From contig NZ_JAFMSS010000013.1 of assembly GCF_017916295.1 (NCBI RefSeq), forward strand, positions 60,915 to 124,914: a DNA stretch of 64,000 nucleotides. Direction: 5' to 3'. Below the pieces are notes generated by a model. That model was not told the origin of the DNA, did no database searches, and was given only the letters and a program-made list of their open reading frames with translations. Numbering within the stretch: the first letter of the stretch is position 1; every line of letters starts with the position of its first letter. The position numbers and the translations under genes were made by a program. This DNA comes from Rubellimicrobium arenae. Lineage in GTDB: Bacteria; Pseudomonadota; Alphaproteobacteria; Rhodobacterales; Rhodobacteraceae. Of the stretch, positions 44,307 to 52,647 are shown one piece after another.

Positions 44307-45926
44307 TCAGGCTCTGACCGAAAGGCGCTCGGCGCGCCGGGCGGCCTGGACGTCAGGATCTGGGTCGAGCCCAGCCGCAAGCAGCGCCTGCGTGTAGGGA
44401 TCACGGGGGGCCTCAAAGACCTGCCGCACGGTCCCGTACTCGACGACGCGCCCTTTCCTCATGACCATCACATGGTCGGCAAAGTCGCGCACCACGGGAA
44501 GGTCATGGGCAATGAAGATGAACGCGATCCCCATTTCGCGACGCAGCCTGTTGAGGAGATCGATCACCTGCGCCTGCACCGAGACGTCGAGAGCCGACAC
44601 CGCCTCGTCGCAGATGATGAGTTCCGGCTCGAGCGCGAGCGCCCGGGCGATGGCAATCCGTTGCCGCTGCCCTCCCGAGAACTGGTGCGGATATCGGTTC
44701 GCGTGCTCCGGCCGAAGCCCTACCTGCGCCAGAAGATCGGCCACGCGGCGGCGCCACTGCGCTTTGGGGAGGATCTCGGGGTGGATCACCCAGGCCTCGG
44801 AGATCAGCTGGAACACCGTCATGCGCGGGTTCAGGGACTGGGTCGGGTCCTGGAATACCATCTGCAGGTCACGGCGCAGCACAAAGAGTTCGACCGGGGA
44901 CATGCGGAACAGGTCGCGCCCTTTCCAGAGCGCCTCCCCGGCATCGGCTTCGTCCAGGCGAAGCAGGATCCGGGCGAGGGTGGACTTGCCCGAGCCGCTT
45001 TCGCCCACGACGGCCAGCGTCTCGCCGGCCATCAGGTCGAGCCCGACGCCGTCGAGAGCCTTGAACGTCCCGTAGGTCTTCATGACGTTGCGGACCTTCA
45101 GGACCGGCTCGGCCGTCGAGAGCGGAGCGTGCATCTCGCCTTTGCCGGGCGCAGCGCCGATAAGCTTGCGCGTGTAAGGGTGTCGCGGGTTGTGGTAGAC
45201 GTCGCGGGTAGTGCCGCTTTCCACGATCTCGCCCGCATTCATCACGACCACCCGGTCGGCGATCTCGGCCACGACGCCGAGATCGTGCGTGATGATGACC
45301 ACGCCCATCCCGGTCTCGCCCTGAAGCTCCTTGAGCAGGGCCAGAACCTCGGCTTGCACGGTCACGTCGAGCGCGGTCGTCGGCTCGTCCGCGATGATGA
45401 CGTCGGGCTTCATGGCAAGCGCCATCGCGATCATCAGGCGCTGCCGCTGGCCGCCCGAGAACTCGTGAGGGTATTTCCGCAGGGCCTCAGCCGGATTGGG
45501 GATGCCGACCCGGGTGACCAGCCGCAGCGCCTCGGCCTGGGCCTTGGCCCTCGACTGACCGTGGGCCGTCATCGTTTCCACGATCTGCCAGCCGACGTTG
45601 TAGACCGGATTCAGGTGGCTCAGCGGATCCTGGAAGATCATCGCGATGCGCCGGCCGTTGATGTCGCGCCGCTCGGCTGCGCCAAGCTTCAGCAGGTCGC
45701 GACCGTCGAACCGGATCTCGCCCGAGGTGATGCGGCCCGGCGGCATGTCGATCAGGTCCAGGATCGCCGCCGTCGAGACCGACTTGCCTGATCCGGATTC
45801 CCCCAGGATCGCCAGGGTCTCGCGGCGGTCGACATGCCAGCTCACGTCGTTGACGGCCTTCACGACGCCGCCCGCGGTGTGGAACTCGACCGAAAGGTTC
45901 CGGACCTCGAGCAGGTGATCAGCCAT
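44307..45926 (-). CDS. Dipeptide/oligopeptide-type ABC transporter ATPase, fused double domain (DppD-DppF)
   Basis: 539 residues made of two complete ATPase domains. Domain 1 has Walker A GESGSGKS (42-49), signature FSGGQRQRLMIAMAL and Walker B IIADEPTTALDV. Domain 2 has Walker A GESGSGKST near 310, signature FSGGQRQRIAIARAL and Walker B LIICDEAVSALDV, where Ala stands for the usual Pro, a common variant in DppF/GsiA. Each is followed by the oligopeptide-type C-terminal segment (HPYTRKLIGAAP, DPYTQALLAAG). GsiA-like fusions serve glutathione, peptides, nickel or, in alphaproteobacteria, various sugars and opines. Its start overlaps the DppC-type permease gene by 8 bases. Confidence 0.92.
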   Translation of the reverse strand: MADHLLEVRNLSVEFHTAGGVVKAVNDVSWHVDRRETLAILGESGSGKSVSTAAILDLIDMPPGRITSGEIRFDGRDLLKLGAAERRDINGRRIAMIFQDPLSHLNPVYNVGWQIVETMTAHGQSRAKAQAEALRLVTRVGIPNPAEALRKYPHEFSGGQRQRLMIAMALAMKPDVIIADEPTTALDVTVQAEVLALLKELQGETGMGVVIITHDLGVVAEIADRVVVMNAGEIVESGTTRDVYHNPRHPYTRKLIGAAPGKGEMHAPLSTAEPVLKVRNVMKTYGTFKALDGVGLDLMAGETLAVVGESGSGKSTLARILLRLDEADAGEALWKGRDLFRMSPVELFVLRRDLQMVFQDPTQSLNPRMTVFQLISEAWVIHPEILPKAQWRRRVADLLAQVGLRPEHANRYPHQFSGGQRQRIAIARALALEPELIICDEAVSALDVSVQAQVIDLLNRLRREMGIAFIFIAHDLPVVRDFADHVMVMRKGRVVEYGTVRQVFEAPRDPYTQALLAAGLDPDPDVQAARRAERLSVRA

Positions 45927-46851
45927 TGGAACGTCCCCTCATTTCAAGGCGCCAGCGCTGGGTGGGATCGAGTGCGATGCGCATCCAGTTCGAGAGCAGG
46001 TTCAGCGAGAGCGTTGTCAGGATGATCGCCAGCCCCGGCCAGAAGGACAGCCACCAGGCCCGGGTCAGGTGCTCCTTGCCCTGGGCGATCATCAGGCCCC
46101 AGGTGATCTCGGGCGGCTGGATGCCGATGCCCAGGAAGGACAGCGCGCTTTCCGCCAGCATGACGTAGGCGAAGTCCAGCGTCGCGATGGTCATGAGCGT
46201 GGGCAGGACGACCGGCAGGATGTGGCGCAGGACGATGCGGCGGGACGAGGCTCCCATGACCCGCGCCGCCGACACGAACATCCGCTCACGGATCTCGAGC
46301 ACCTCGGCCCGGGTCGTCCGCAGGTAGACGGGGATGCGGGTGATCGCGAGCACGACGACGACGTTCGCGACCGAAGGCCCCAGGATGTAGAGGACGATGA
46401 CAGCGAGAAGGAGCGACGGGAACGACATGATCACGTCCGCCAGTCGCATGATGGCTTCTCCGACCCTGCGGGAGGCGTAGCCCGCGACCAGCCCGAGGGC
46501 CGTGCCGACCAGCGCCGAGCATAGGACCGCCCCCGCGGCCACGGTGATCGTGTTGCGGGCCGCCACGATGATGCGGGCCAGAAGAGGACGGCCGAGCGAG
46601 TCCGCGCCCATCCACCAGAGCCAGCCACGCTCCCAGTCGAAGGGCGGGGCGTTGCGCCCGCGCAGGTTCTGCTTCTGCGCCACGTCGCCCAGCAGGGCCG
46701 GGCCGAAGACCGCCATGAGGACGACGACGAGGAGGATGATGGTGGCCGCCAGGGCGAACTTGTCGGCCCAAAGCATGCGCAGGAACCGGCGGGGCGCGCT
46801 CGGCTCATCGGGAAGGACCGTTCCATCGGTCATGGCGGGCACATTGCTCAT
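45919..46851 (-). CDS. ABC transporter permease (DppC type)
   Basis: 310 residues. It has a cytoplasmic N-terminus, six membrane segments, and the family's N-terminal domain (NLRGRNAPPFDWERGWLWWMGADSLGRPLLARI, where 'GtD.lGRD' is typical). The EAA loop is ISARVMGASSRRIVLRHILPVVLPT-like near 200. It pairs with the DppB-type protein encoded upstream, 11 bases away. It is part of an operon starting with EamA and the family-5 binding protein at the right and ending at the double ATPase. Confidence 0.92.
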   Translation of the reverse strand: MSNVPAMTDGTVLPDEPSAPRRFLRMLWADKFALAATIILLVVVLMAVFGPALLGDVAQKQNLRGRNAPPFDWERGWLWWMGADSLGRPLLARIIVAARNTITVAAGAVLCSALVGTALGLVAGYASRRVGEAIMRLADVIMSFPSLLLAVIVLYILGPSVANVVVVLAITRIPVYLRTTRAEVLEIRERMFVSAARVMGASSRRIVLRHILPVVLPTLMTIATLDFAYVMLAESALSFLGIGIQPPEITWGLMIAQGKEHLTRAWWLSFWPGLAIILTTLSLNLLSNWMRIALDPTQRWRLEMRGRSNG

Positions 46852-46862
46852 GAGCGGTTTCC

Positions 46863-47777
46863 CTAGTGGCGGATGCGTGGGTCGAGAGCCGCGTAGGCCA
46901 GGTCGATCAGAAGGTTCATCACGAAGATCGCCAGGGCGGTGACCATGATGGAGGCCAGGACGACGGTGAAGTCGCGCTGGAGGATGGAGTCGATCATGAG
47001 CTTGCCCACGCCCGGAAAGCCGAAGATCGTTTCGATCACGACCGCCCCGTTCAGCAGCGAGGCCGCCTGGTCGCCGATCACGGTGATGATCGGCAGCATG
47101 GCATTGCGCAGGGCATGGACGAAGATGATCTTACGCGTCTTAATGCCCTTGGCCCGGGCTGTCTTGACGTAGGCCGACGAGAGCGCGTTGATCATCGACC
47201 CGCGCACGACCTGAACGATGAGGCCGAACGGCCGGATGAACAGGACGGCGATCGGCAGGATCCAGTGCCAGGGCGTGCCGGTGCCCGAGGTCGGCAACCA
47301 GCCAAGGCCCACGGCAAACACGACGATCGCGACGATGGCGATCCAGAAATCGGGCGCCGACGCCGCGACCAGGGAAAGGACGCCCGAGACCCGGTCAAAG
47401 AAGCCGCCCACCCGAAAGGCCGCGAGCGACCCCACGACGATGGCGGCTGCAGTCACGAGCGCCATCGTGATGACCGCGAGTTGAAGGGTCCAGACGAAGG
47501 CCTCGAGCACCACATCGATGGCGGGACGGGCCTTGCGGATGGACTCCCCGAAGTCGAGCTGGACCAGGTCGCCCACGTAGTGGCCGAATTGGACAATCAG
47601 CGGGTCGTTGAGGCCGTAGATCTCCCGGAACTGCGCCCGCATCTCGTCGGTGGCATCGATCGGCAGGTAAAGGTCGGTGGGATCCCCCGTCAGGCGCGAC
47701 AGGAAGAAAACCAGAATGACGAGCCCCACCAGCGAAATCAGGCTGGCCACGGAGCGCTTTCGGATGAACGTCAGCAT
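46863..47777 (-). CDS. ABC transporter permease (DppB type)
   Basis: 304 residues with the DppB N-terminal membrane anchor (SLISLVGLVILVFFLSRLTGDPTDLYLP), a periplasmic loop and five further membrane segments. The EAA-type loop is YVKTARAKGIKTRKIIFVHALRNAMLPIITV. It forms the oligopeptide-class pore with the DppC-type protein. A 13-bp hairpin in the 60-bp gap upstream separates it from the highly expressed binding-protein gene. The actual substrate may be a sugar or sugar acid conjugate, given the metabolic genes across the divergent promoter. Confidence 0.92.
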   Translation of the reverse strand: MLTFIRKRSVASLISLVGLVILVFFLSRLTGDPTDLYLPIDATDEMRAQFREIYGLNDPLIVQFGHYVGDLVQLDFGESIRKARPAIDVVLEAFVWTLQLAVITMALVTAAAIVVGSLAAFRVGGFFDRVSGVLSLVAASAPDFWIAIVAIVVFAVGLGWLPTSGTGTPWHWILPIAVLFIRPFGLIVQVVRGSMINALSSAYVKTARAKGIKTRKIIFVHALRNAMLPIITVIGDQAASLLNGAVVIETIFGFPGVGKLMIDSILQRDFTVVLASIMVTALAIFVMNLLIDLAYAALDPRIRH

Positions 47778-47800
47778 GGTGGGGCATCCTTCGGGATCAG

Positions 47801-47832
47801 CGGCCGCGGAGAGAAGGCTCTCTCCGCGGCCG
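47801..47832 (-). promoter_or_regulatory. Strong intercistronic hairpin between binding-protein and permease genes
   Basis: CGGCCGCGGAGAG (47801-47813) and CTCTCCGCGGCCG (47820-47832) form a perfect 13-bp stem with a 6-base loop, starting 5 bases past the binding-protein stop. No T-run follows. It probably protects the upstream message or attenuates the permease genes, like the hairpin at 11391-11419. Confidence 0.65.
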
Positions 47833-47837
47833 GAACG

Positions 47838-49346
47838 TCACTCCTTGAAGCCGATCTCGGACAGCTGGAGTTGCGAGTTCGTGGCGATGGTGGGTGTCCA
47901 GTCGATGCGCTCGGCCACGCGGGCAAAGCCGACCATGTGGAACAGCAGCACGTCGGCGACCACCTCATCGTGGACATAGGCTTGCAGCTCGGACCAGAGC
48001 TTGTTGCGCTCCTCGCCGGTTGCGGCCGAGGCCCGGGTGATGAGGTCGTCCACATGCGGATCCGAGATGCCCGACTGGCGGCCTTCGGAGTGGTACTTGA
48101 AGTAGGCCGAGAAGCTCGGGTCGCCCATGCGGTTGTCGTGCATCGCCGCGATGATGTAGACGCCGCGGTCGGTCGGGTAGGGCTTCGAATAGTAGACTTC
48201 GTGCTCGGCCACTTCGACCATCTGGAGTTCGACCGTGAAGCCCGCCTCCTGAAGCATCTGCTGGATGGCTTCCATCACCTCGGTGACGTTCGGGAAGTTG
48301 GCGGTGCGGGCGAAGATGGTGATCGGCGTATCGACCGGAACTCCGTCGGCGCGGGCCTCCTCCAGCAGCGCCTTGGCGCCTTCCGGATCGTAGGCCGGCA
48401 CCTGCACGTCGGGATTCCAGCCCTGGGTCGTGGGCGGATAGATCGCCGTCGCGAGCAGCGCATCCTGCGGCACCAGCGTACCGATGAAGGCCTCGCGGTC
48501 GATCGCCATGTTGATCGCGCGGCGCACCCGGACGTCATTCACCGGGGCCTGGGACGCATCGAGTCTGAGGTAGACGGTTTCGGAGTTCAGGTAGGGGATG
48601 TCCGTCGCCGTGTTGGTGGCATCGTCCTGAGAGATCGTGGGCGCGATGTCGGCCTCGCCGGCTTCGACCATGGCCGCGCGCACGGCGGGGTCGGTACGGA
48701 CCACGTAGGTCGCTTGGGTGACCTCCGGCGCCTCGCCCCAGTAATCGTCGCGGCGGGTCAGGACGATCTGCTGGCCCGGGCTCCATTCCGTGACGGCGTA
48801 GGGGCCGGTGCCGACCGGGTCACGGACGAACTCGATCGGGGTTTCGGCCGGCACGATCGTCACGAGCGAAAGCAGGAGCGGCAGGATCGGCTGGACCGGG
48901 TCCACCACGAAGTCGATCGTCTGGTCATCGACCACGTTGGCCGCGACCGTCATGCCGCCGAAGTAGCGCGCCGCCTCGCAGGTGATGGTCGGGTCGAAGA
49001 CCCGGTCGAACGAATGCTTCACGTCCTGTGCGTCGAAGGTGCTGCCGTCCGAGAAGGTGACGCCCTGACGAAGGTGGAAGCGCCAGCTGCCGTCCTCCAT
49101 CTGCTCCCACGACTCCGCCAGCCGGGGCATCAGGCCCTGGTCGCCACGGACATCGAGTTCGGTCAGCGTCTCGTTGACGTTGCCCAGGATGACCCGGCCG
49201 ATGTTGGACCGGGTGGCCATGCAGGGCTCCAGCACGTCCACTTCTTCATTGAGAACGATGGTCACGGCCTTGTTGTCCTGCGCCCAGACGGGCGTCAGGC
49301 TGGTGGCGAGCAAGAGAGCTCCGCCGGTTATCGCCTTTCCGAACAT
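47838..49346 (-). CDS. ABC transporter substrate-binding protein, family 5 (DppA/OppA type)
   Basis: 502 residues with a signal peptide (MFGKAITGGALLLATSLTPVWA|Q) and GGGAGG upstream of the ATG at 49346. Family-5 landmarks are present: the N-terminal EEVDVLEPCMATRSNIGRVILGN segment, WRFHLRQGVTFSDGSTFDAQDVKHSFDR near 90, VGTGPYAV near 178, and DVRVRRAINMAIDREAFIG near 270. The family binds peptides, but in alphaproteobacteria many members carry sugars, glycosides or opines. The gene follows the EamA gene by 21 bases, and the locus opposite encodes acid-sugar enzymes, so the ligand need not be a peptide. Confidence 0.9.
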   Translation of the reverse strand: MFGKAITGGALLLATSLTPVWAQDNKAVTIVLNEEVDVLEPCMATRSNIGRVILGNVNETLTELDVRGDQGLMPRLAESWEQMEDGSWRFHLRQGVTFSDGSTFDAQDVKHSFDRVFDPTITCEAARYFGGMTVAANVVDDQTIDFVVDPVQPILPLLLSLVTIVPAETPIEFVRDPVGTGPYAVTEWSPGQQIVLTRRDDYWGEAPEVTQATYVVRTDPAVRAAMVEAGEADIAPTISQDDATNTATDIPYLNSETVYLRLDASQAPVNDVRVRRAINMAIDREAFIGTLVPQDALLATAIYPPTTQGWNPDVQVPAYDPEGAKALLEEARADGVPVDTPITIFARTANFPNVTEVMEAIQQMLQEAGFTVELQMVEVAEHEVYYSKPYPTDRGVYIIAAMHDNRMGDPSFSAYFKYHSEGRQSGISDPHVDDLITRASAATGEERNKLWSELQAYVHDEVVADVLLFHMVGFARVAERIDWTPTIATNSQLQLSEIGFKE

Positions 49347-49367
49347 GTTCTTCCTCCCGGTTGTTGA

Positions 49368-50261
49368 TTAAAGATCGGTGTTGCGTTCGGCTGCGGACGC
49401 CCGTGAATAGCGTGTCGCCAGCAGGGCCGATCCGCAGATGATCGCCCCGCCGAGCCAGGTGGCGGGGCCGACGACTTCGCCGAAGACGGCGTAGCCCAGG
49501 CCGGCCACGAGCGGCAGCCGCAGGAAATCCACGGGCGCGACGATCGTTGCGTCCGCCAGACTGAAGGCATGGGTCATCAGGGCCATGCAGGCGGCACCCA
49601 GGACGCCCTGCACGACAAGAAGTCCGCCCTCCCATGGGCTGGGCGTGCTCCAGATCAGCAGGGCAGGCAGGAGAGCCATGGGCGCGGTCAGGAGCAGGTT
49701 CCAGACCACGAGCGTATCGGTCCGGTCTCCAGAAGACATCGACTTCAGCATGAGCTGGATGAGGGCCGTCAGGAGAGCGCCGACCAGGGCGAAGCCCATG
49801 CTGAGCATTGGCGCGTCCCCGTCGGGATGAATGACCAGCAAGGCTCCGATGAAGCTGGCCAGGACTGCCAGGATGGTCGGCGTCGTCAGGCGCTCTCTCA
49901 GCATCGCGGCGGCGCCCAGCACGACGAAGATCGGTGAGATGAAGGCGATGGCCGTCACGTCGGTCAGCCGTCCGTAGGAGAATGCAGCGAAGAAGGAGAC
50001 GAGGGCCAGAAGCTTCAGGCCTGCGCGCAATGCGTGCTGTTGCAACGGATACACGGTCCTGAGAACCCCGGGCCGAATGGCGACCCAGGGCAGCACGGCA
50101 AGGGCGCCGAACGCTGCCCGGAAGAAGCCGATGACAAAGGGGTGAACGGAGCCGCCAAGGGCCCGAACGATCGCCGCATCCGCGGCGGCAAGTCCCGCGG
50201 CGATCGCTGCCAGCCCTACTGCGAGGGTTGCAGGCGCGGTTCTTCCCACGTCTCGGATCAC
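49368..50261 (-). CDS. EamA/DMT-family transporter
   Basis: 297 residues from a GTG at 50261, chosen because GCGGAGGAG lies 6 bases upstream. An ATG at 50282 in the same frame has its GGAGG touching the codon and is less likely. Ten membrane segments in two EamA halves are visible: one with FRAAFGALAVLPWVA, FAAFSYGRLTDVTAIAFISPIFVVLGAA and TPTILAVLASFIGALLVIHP; the second with AFSLADATIVAPVDFLRLPLVAGLGY. EamA proteins export or exchange small metabolites. It is the first gene of the leftward operon, ahead of the family-5 importer, so it may expel a toxic intermediate or by-product of the pathway encoded on the other arm. Confidence 0.87.
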   Translation of the reverse strand: MIRDVGRTAPATLAVGLAAIAAGLAAADAAIVRALGGSVHPFVIGFFRAAFGALAVLPWVAIRPGVLRTVYPLQQHALRAGLKLLALVSFFAAFSYGRLTDVTAIAFISPIFVVLGAAAMLRERLTTPTILAVLASFIGALLVIHPDGDAPMLSMGFALVGALLTALIQLMLKSMSSGDRTDTLVVWNLLLTAPMALLPALLIWSTPSPWEGGLLVVQGVLGAACMALMTHAFSLADATIVAPVDFLRLPLVAGLGYAVFGEVVGPATWLGGAIICGSALLATRYSRASAAERNTDL

Positions 50262-50282
50262 ATGCTCCTCCGCTCCGGCCAT

Positions 50283-50503
50283 CCTCCATGTCCGGCGCCT
50301 GAACCTTGGACCCGGATGATCATCTTGTCAACATGCGGATGCTTAATCTGTGTTAAAACAACTGTGCTGCCAATAAATGCATTATAGAACAGAGAGTTGA
50401 TAGAGGAAAATGATAGATATCCAGTTCAGTCGTTGAAACTTCAACTTGACAACAGGGAGTTCGTGATCAACGTGCAGATCGTCCGCCGGAGGAGGAGTCA
50501 GGC
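50283..50503. promoter_or_regulatory. AT-rich divergent control region with palindromes
   Basis: This gap between the two arms of the locus includes about 120 bases (roughly 50335-50455) that are far richer in A+T than the surroundings. It holds the palindrome GATGATCATC (50315-50324), the dyad GTTGAA-AC-TTCAAC (50432-50445) and a TTGACA (50446-50451) directly after it. These are plausible sites for the GntR regulator at 54691 and for sigma70 promoters in both directions, but I found no matching dyad before the kinase gene. Confidence 0.45.
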
Positions 50504-51697
50504 ATGGAACCCAACGACATCGCCGCTGCCATGACCGGCGAGGTGTCCGAGGTGGCACCTGGACGCTGTGAGGCGTTCCTGCCGTCTCCCAAGGTGCAGA
50601 ACCACGCAGCCTTCCTTGCCAGATTGGCGGACGGGGCGCTGATCTGCGCTTGGTTCGGGGGGACGCTCGAGGGGAAGTCGGACATTTCGATCCACGCCTC
50701 CATTCTGCCCAAGGGCGGGACGACCTGGGGGCCTGCCCGGCCACTCAGCGGGGATCCTCATCGATCCGAGCAGAACCCTGTGATCTTCGCTGCCCCCGAC
50801 GGCTCGACGTGGCTGTTCCATACGGCCCAACCCTCGGGCAACCAGGACGAGTGCCAGATCCGGATGGCCCGCCTGCATCGCGATCCGTCGGACCCGACGA
50901 TGATCTCGGCCGAGGAGGGGCGTTTCCTCGATCTGCCTCTGGGCTGCTTCATCCGTGCCCCCGTCGCTGTGAGGGAGGACGGCGCATGGCTCCTGCCGAT
51001 CTTCCGCTGCATCCAGCGGCCCGGCCAGAGATGGAATGGCAGCCATGACCTCGCCGCAGTCGGTGTCTCGACGGACGGCGGAGCCAACTGGACGCTGGAC
51101 GAGGTGCCGGGCTCCATCGGCTCGGTCCATATGAGCCCCGTGGCTCTGGGGGATGGTCGGCTGGCTGCCTTCTACCGACGCCGGCAGGCGGACTTCGTGC
51201 ACCGTTCCGAAAGCTCGGATGGTGGACGCACCTGGTCGGTCCCCGAGCCGACCGACGTTCCCAACAACAACTCGTCGATCGCTGCGATCCGCCTTGCCTC
51301 TGGCGAGGTCGCCATCATCTGCAATCCGTCTTCGGCCGCGACCTCTTCGGATCGACGCGCGTCGCTGTATGACGAGCTGGGCGAGGACGACGCCCGGCCG
51401 GACGCCGATCCGAGCGGCGGCTGCACTCCCATATGGGGCGTGCCGCGGGCGCCGGTCGCCGTCTGCCTGTCATCCGATGGGGGGCGCAGCTTTCCCCATC
51501 GCATCGTCATCGAGGATGGCCCGGGAACCTGCACCTCGAACGACTCGACGGACGGCCGCAACAAGGAGATGTCCTATCCCTGGCTGCTCGAAGGGCCGGA
51601 CGGGACACTTCATATCGCCTACACATACCACCGCCGCGCGATCAAGTATGTCCGGCTCGCGCCCGGTTGGAAGCATGCAACCGGAGGCTTGGCATGA
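50504..51697 (+). CDS. Cytoplasmic sialidase-like (BNR/Asp-box) protein
   Basis: 397 residues, no signal peptide. Six-bladed-propeller features of the sialidase superfamily are present: Asp-box motifs SxDGGxxW at about 189-196 (STDGGANW) and 237-244 (SSDGGRTW), and a variant at 323-330 (SSDGGRSF). Arg residues that could form an Arg triad occur in FIRAPVAV and PRAPVAVCLS. BNR_2-type proteins of this kind are often encoded in catabolic clusters beside DapA-family genes, and their reaction is mostly unproven. A glycosidase, lyase or epimerase role on an acid sugar is possible. It is the first gene of the rightward operon; its stop overlaps the pdxA2-like start (ATGA). Confidence 0.78.
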   Translation: MEPNDIAAAMTGEVSEVAPGRCEAFLPSPKVQNHAAFLARLADGALICAWFGGTLEGKSDISIHASILPKGGTTWGPARPLSGDPHRSEQNPVIFAAPDGSTWLFHTAQPSGNQDECQIRMARLHRDPSDPTMISAEEGRFLDLPLGCFIRAPVAVREDGAWLLPIFRCIQRPGQRWNGSHDLAAVGVSTDGGANWTLDEVPGSIGSVHMSPVALGDGRLAAFYRRRQADFVHRSESSDGGRTWSVPEPTDVPNNNSSIAAIRLASGEVAIICNPSSAATSSDRRASLYDELGEDDARPDADPSGGCTPIWGVPRAPVAVCLSSDGGRSFPHRIVIEDGPGTCTSNDSTDGRNKEMSYPWLLEGPDGTLHIAYTYHRRAIKYVRLAPGWKHATGGLA

Positions 51698-52647
51698 GCG
51701 ACATCATCGGCATCACCATGGGCGATCCGGCCGGGGTCGGTCCGGAGATCTGTGTTCGGGCTTTGGCCGAGATGGGCGAGGCTGATCGTGCCCGAACCCG
51801 CATCTATGGCAACCGGCCTACCCTGGAGGCGGCCAAGGCCGCCCTGGGCATCGAGATGGATCTGGACGGGCATGTGGTGGACCTGCCGGTCGAGGGCGCT
51901 CCCCTACCGTGGGGGCAACTCTCCCCGGTGGCCGGCGATGCGGCCTTCCGCTTCATCGAAAAGGCCGTGCGGGATGCCGAGGCCGGCCAGATCGGCTGCA
52001 TCGTGACGGCACCCATCAACAAGGAAGCCCTGAATGCCGCCGGTCACCACTACGACGGGCATACTGGGATGCTGCGGTCCCTGACCAACGCCAAGGCCGC
52101 TTACATGCTGCTGGCGTCGGACCGGCTCAAGGTCATCCATGTCAGCACGCATATCTCGCTCAAGGAGGCGATCGAGCGGCTGACGCCGGAGCGCGTGCTG
52201 GCCACGGTCCGGGCCGGGAACGCTCACCTCAAGCGCATTGGCATCGAAAAGCCCCGGATCGCCGTGGCGGGCCTCAACCCCCATTGCGGCGAAAACGGGC
52301 TCTTCGGCACCGAGGATGACGAGAAGATCGCCCCGGCCGTCGCGGCGGCGCGGGCGGAAGGCATCGATGCCTCCGGCCCGATCTCGGCCGACACCCTGTT
52401 CTACCGCGCCTATGCCGGGAACTTCGATCTCGTGGTCGCGCAGTATCACGACCAGGGGCATATCCCGGTCAAGCTCGTGGCCTTCGATACTGCGGTCAAC
52501 GTTTCGGTGGAGCTCCCCATAGACCGCACCTCGGTCGATCACGGCACGGCCTTCGACATCGCGGGCAAGGGCATCGCGAACCACGGCAACATGAACGCGG
52601 CCATCGCCTATGCCCGCAAGCTCGTCCAAGGAGGGCGCGCCCAATGA
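51694..52647 (+). CDS. pdxA2: PdxA-family 4-phosphate dehydrogenase (PdxA2 type, acid-sugar catabolism)
   Basis: 317 residues from the ATG at 51694 (overlapping the sialidase-like stop). PdxA landmarks: GDPAGVGPEI at 11-20, VTAPINKEAL, metal-ligand His in HYDGHTGML, a second His in HVSTHISLKEA and the third in AQYHDQGHIPVK, and SVDHGTAFDIAGKG near the end. PdxA2 enzymes oxidise and decarboxylate D-threonate 4-phosphate or D-erythronate 4-phosphate to dihydroxyacetone phosphate, using NAD. They are typically paired with a DUF1537 kinase, and one is encoded at 55419. A role in vitamin B6 synthesis is less likely here because of this catabolic context. Confidence 0.85.
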   Translation: MSDIIGITMGDPAGVGPEICVRALAEMGEADRARTRIYGNRPTLEAAKAALGIEMDLDGHVVDLPVEGAPLPWGQLSPVAGDAAFRFIEKAVRDAEAGQIGCIVTAPINKEALNAAGHHYDGHTGMLRSLTNAKAAYMLLASDRLKVIHVSTHISLKEAIERLTPERVLATVRAGNAHLKRIGIEKPRIAVAGLNPHCGENGLFGTEDDEKIAPAVAAARAEGIDASGPISADTLFYRAYAGNFDLVVAQYHDQGHIPVKLVAFDTAVNVSVELPIDRTSVDHGTAFDIAGKGIANHGNMNAAIAYARKLVQGGRAQ

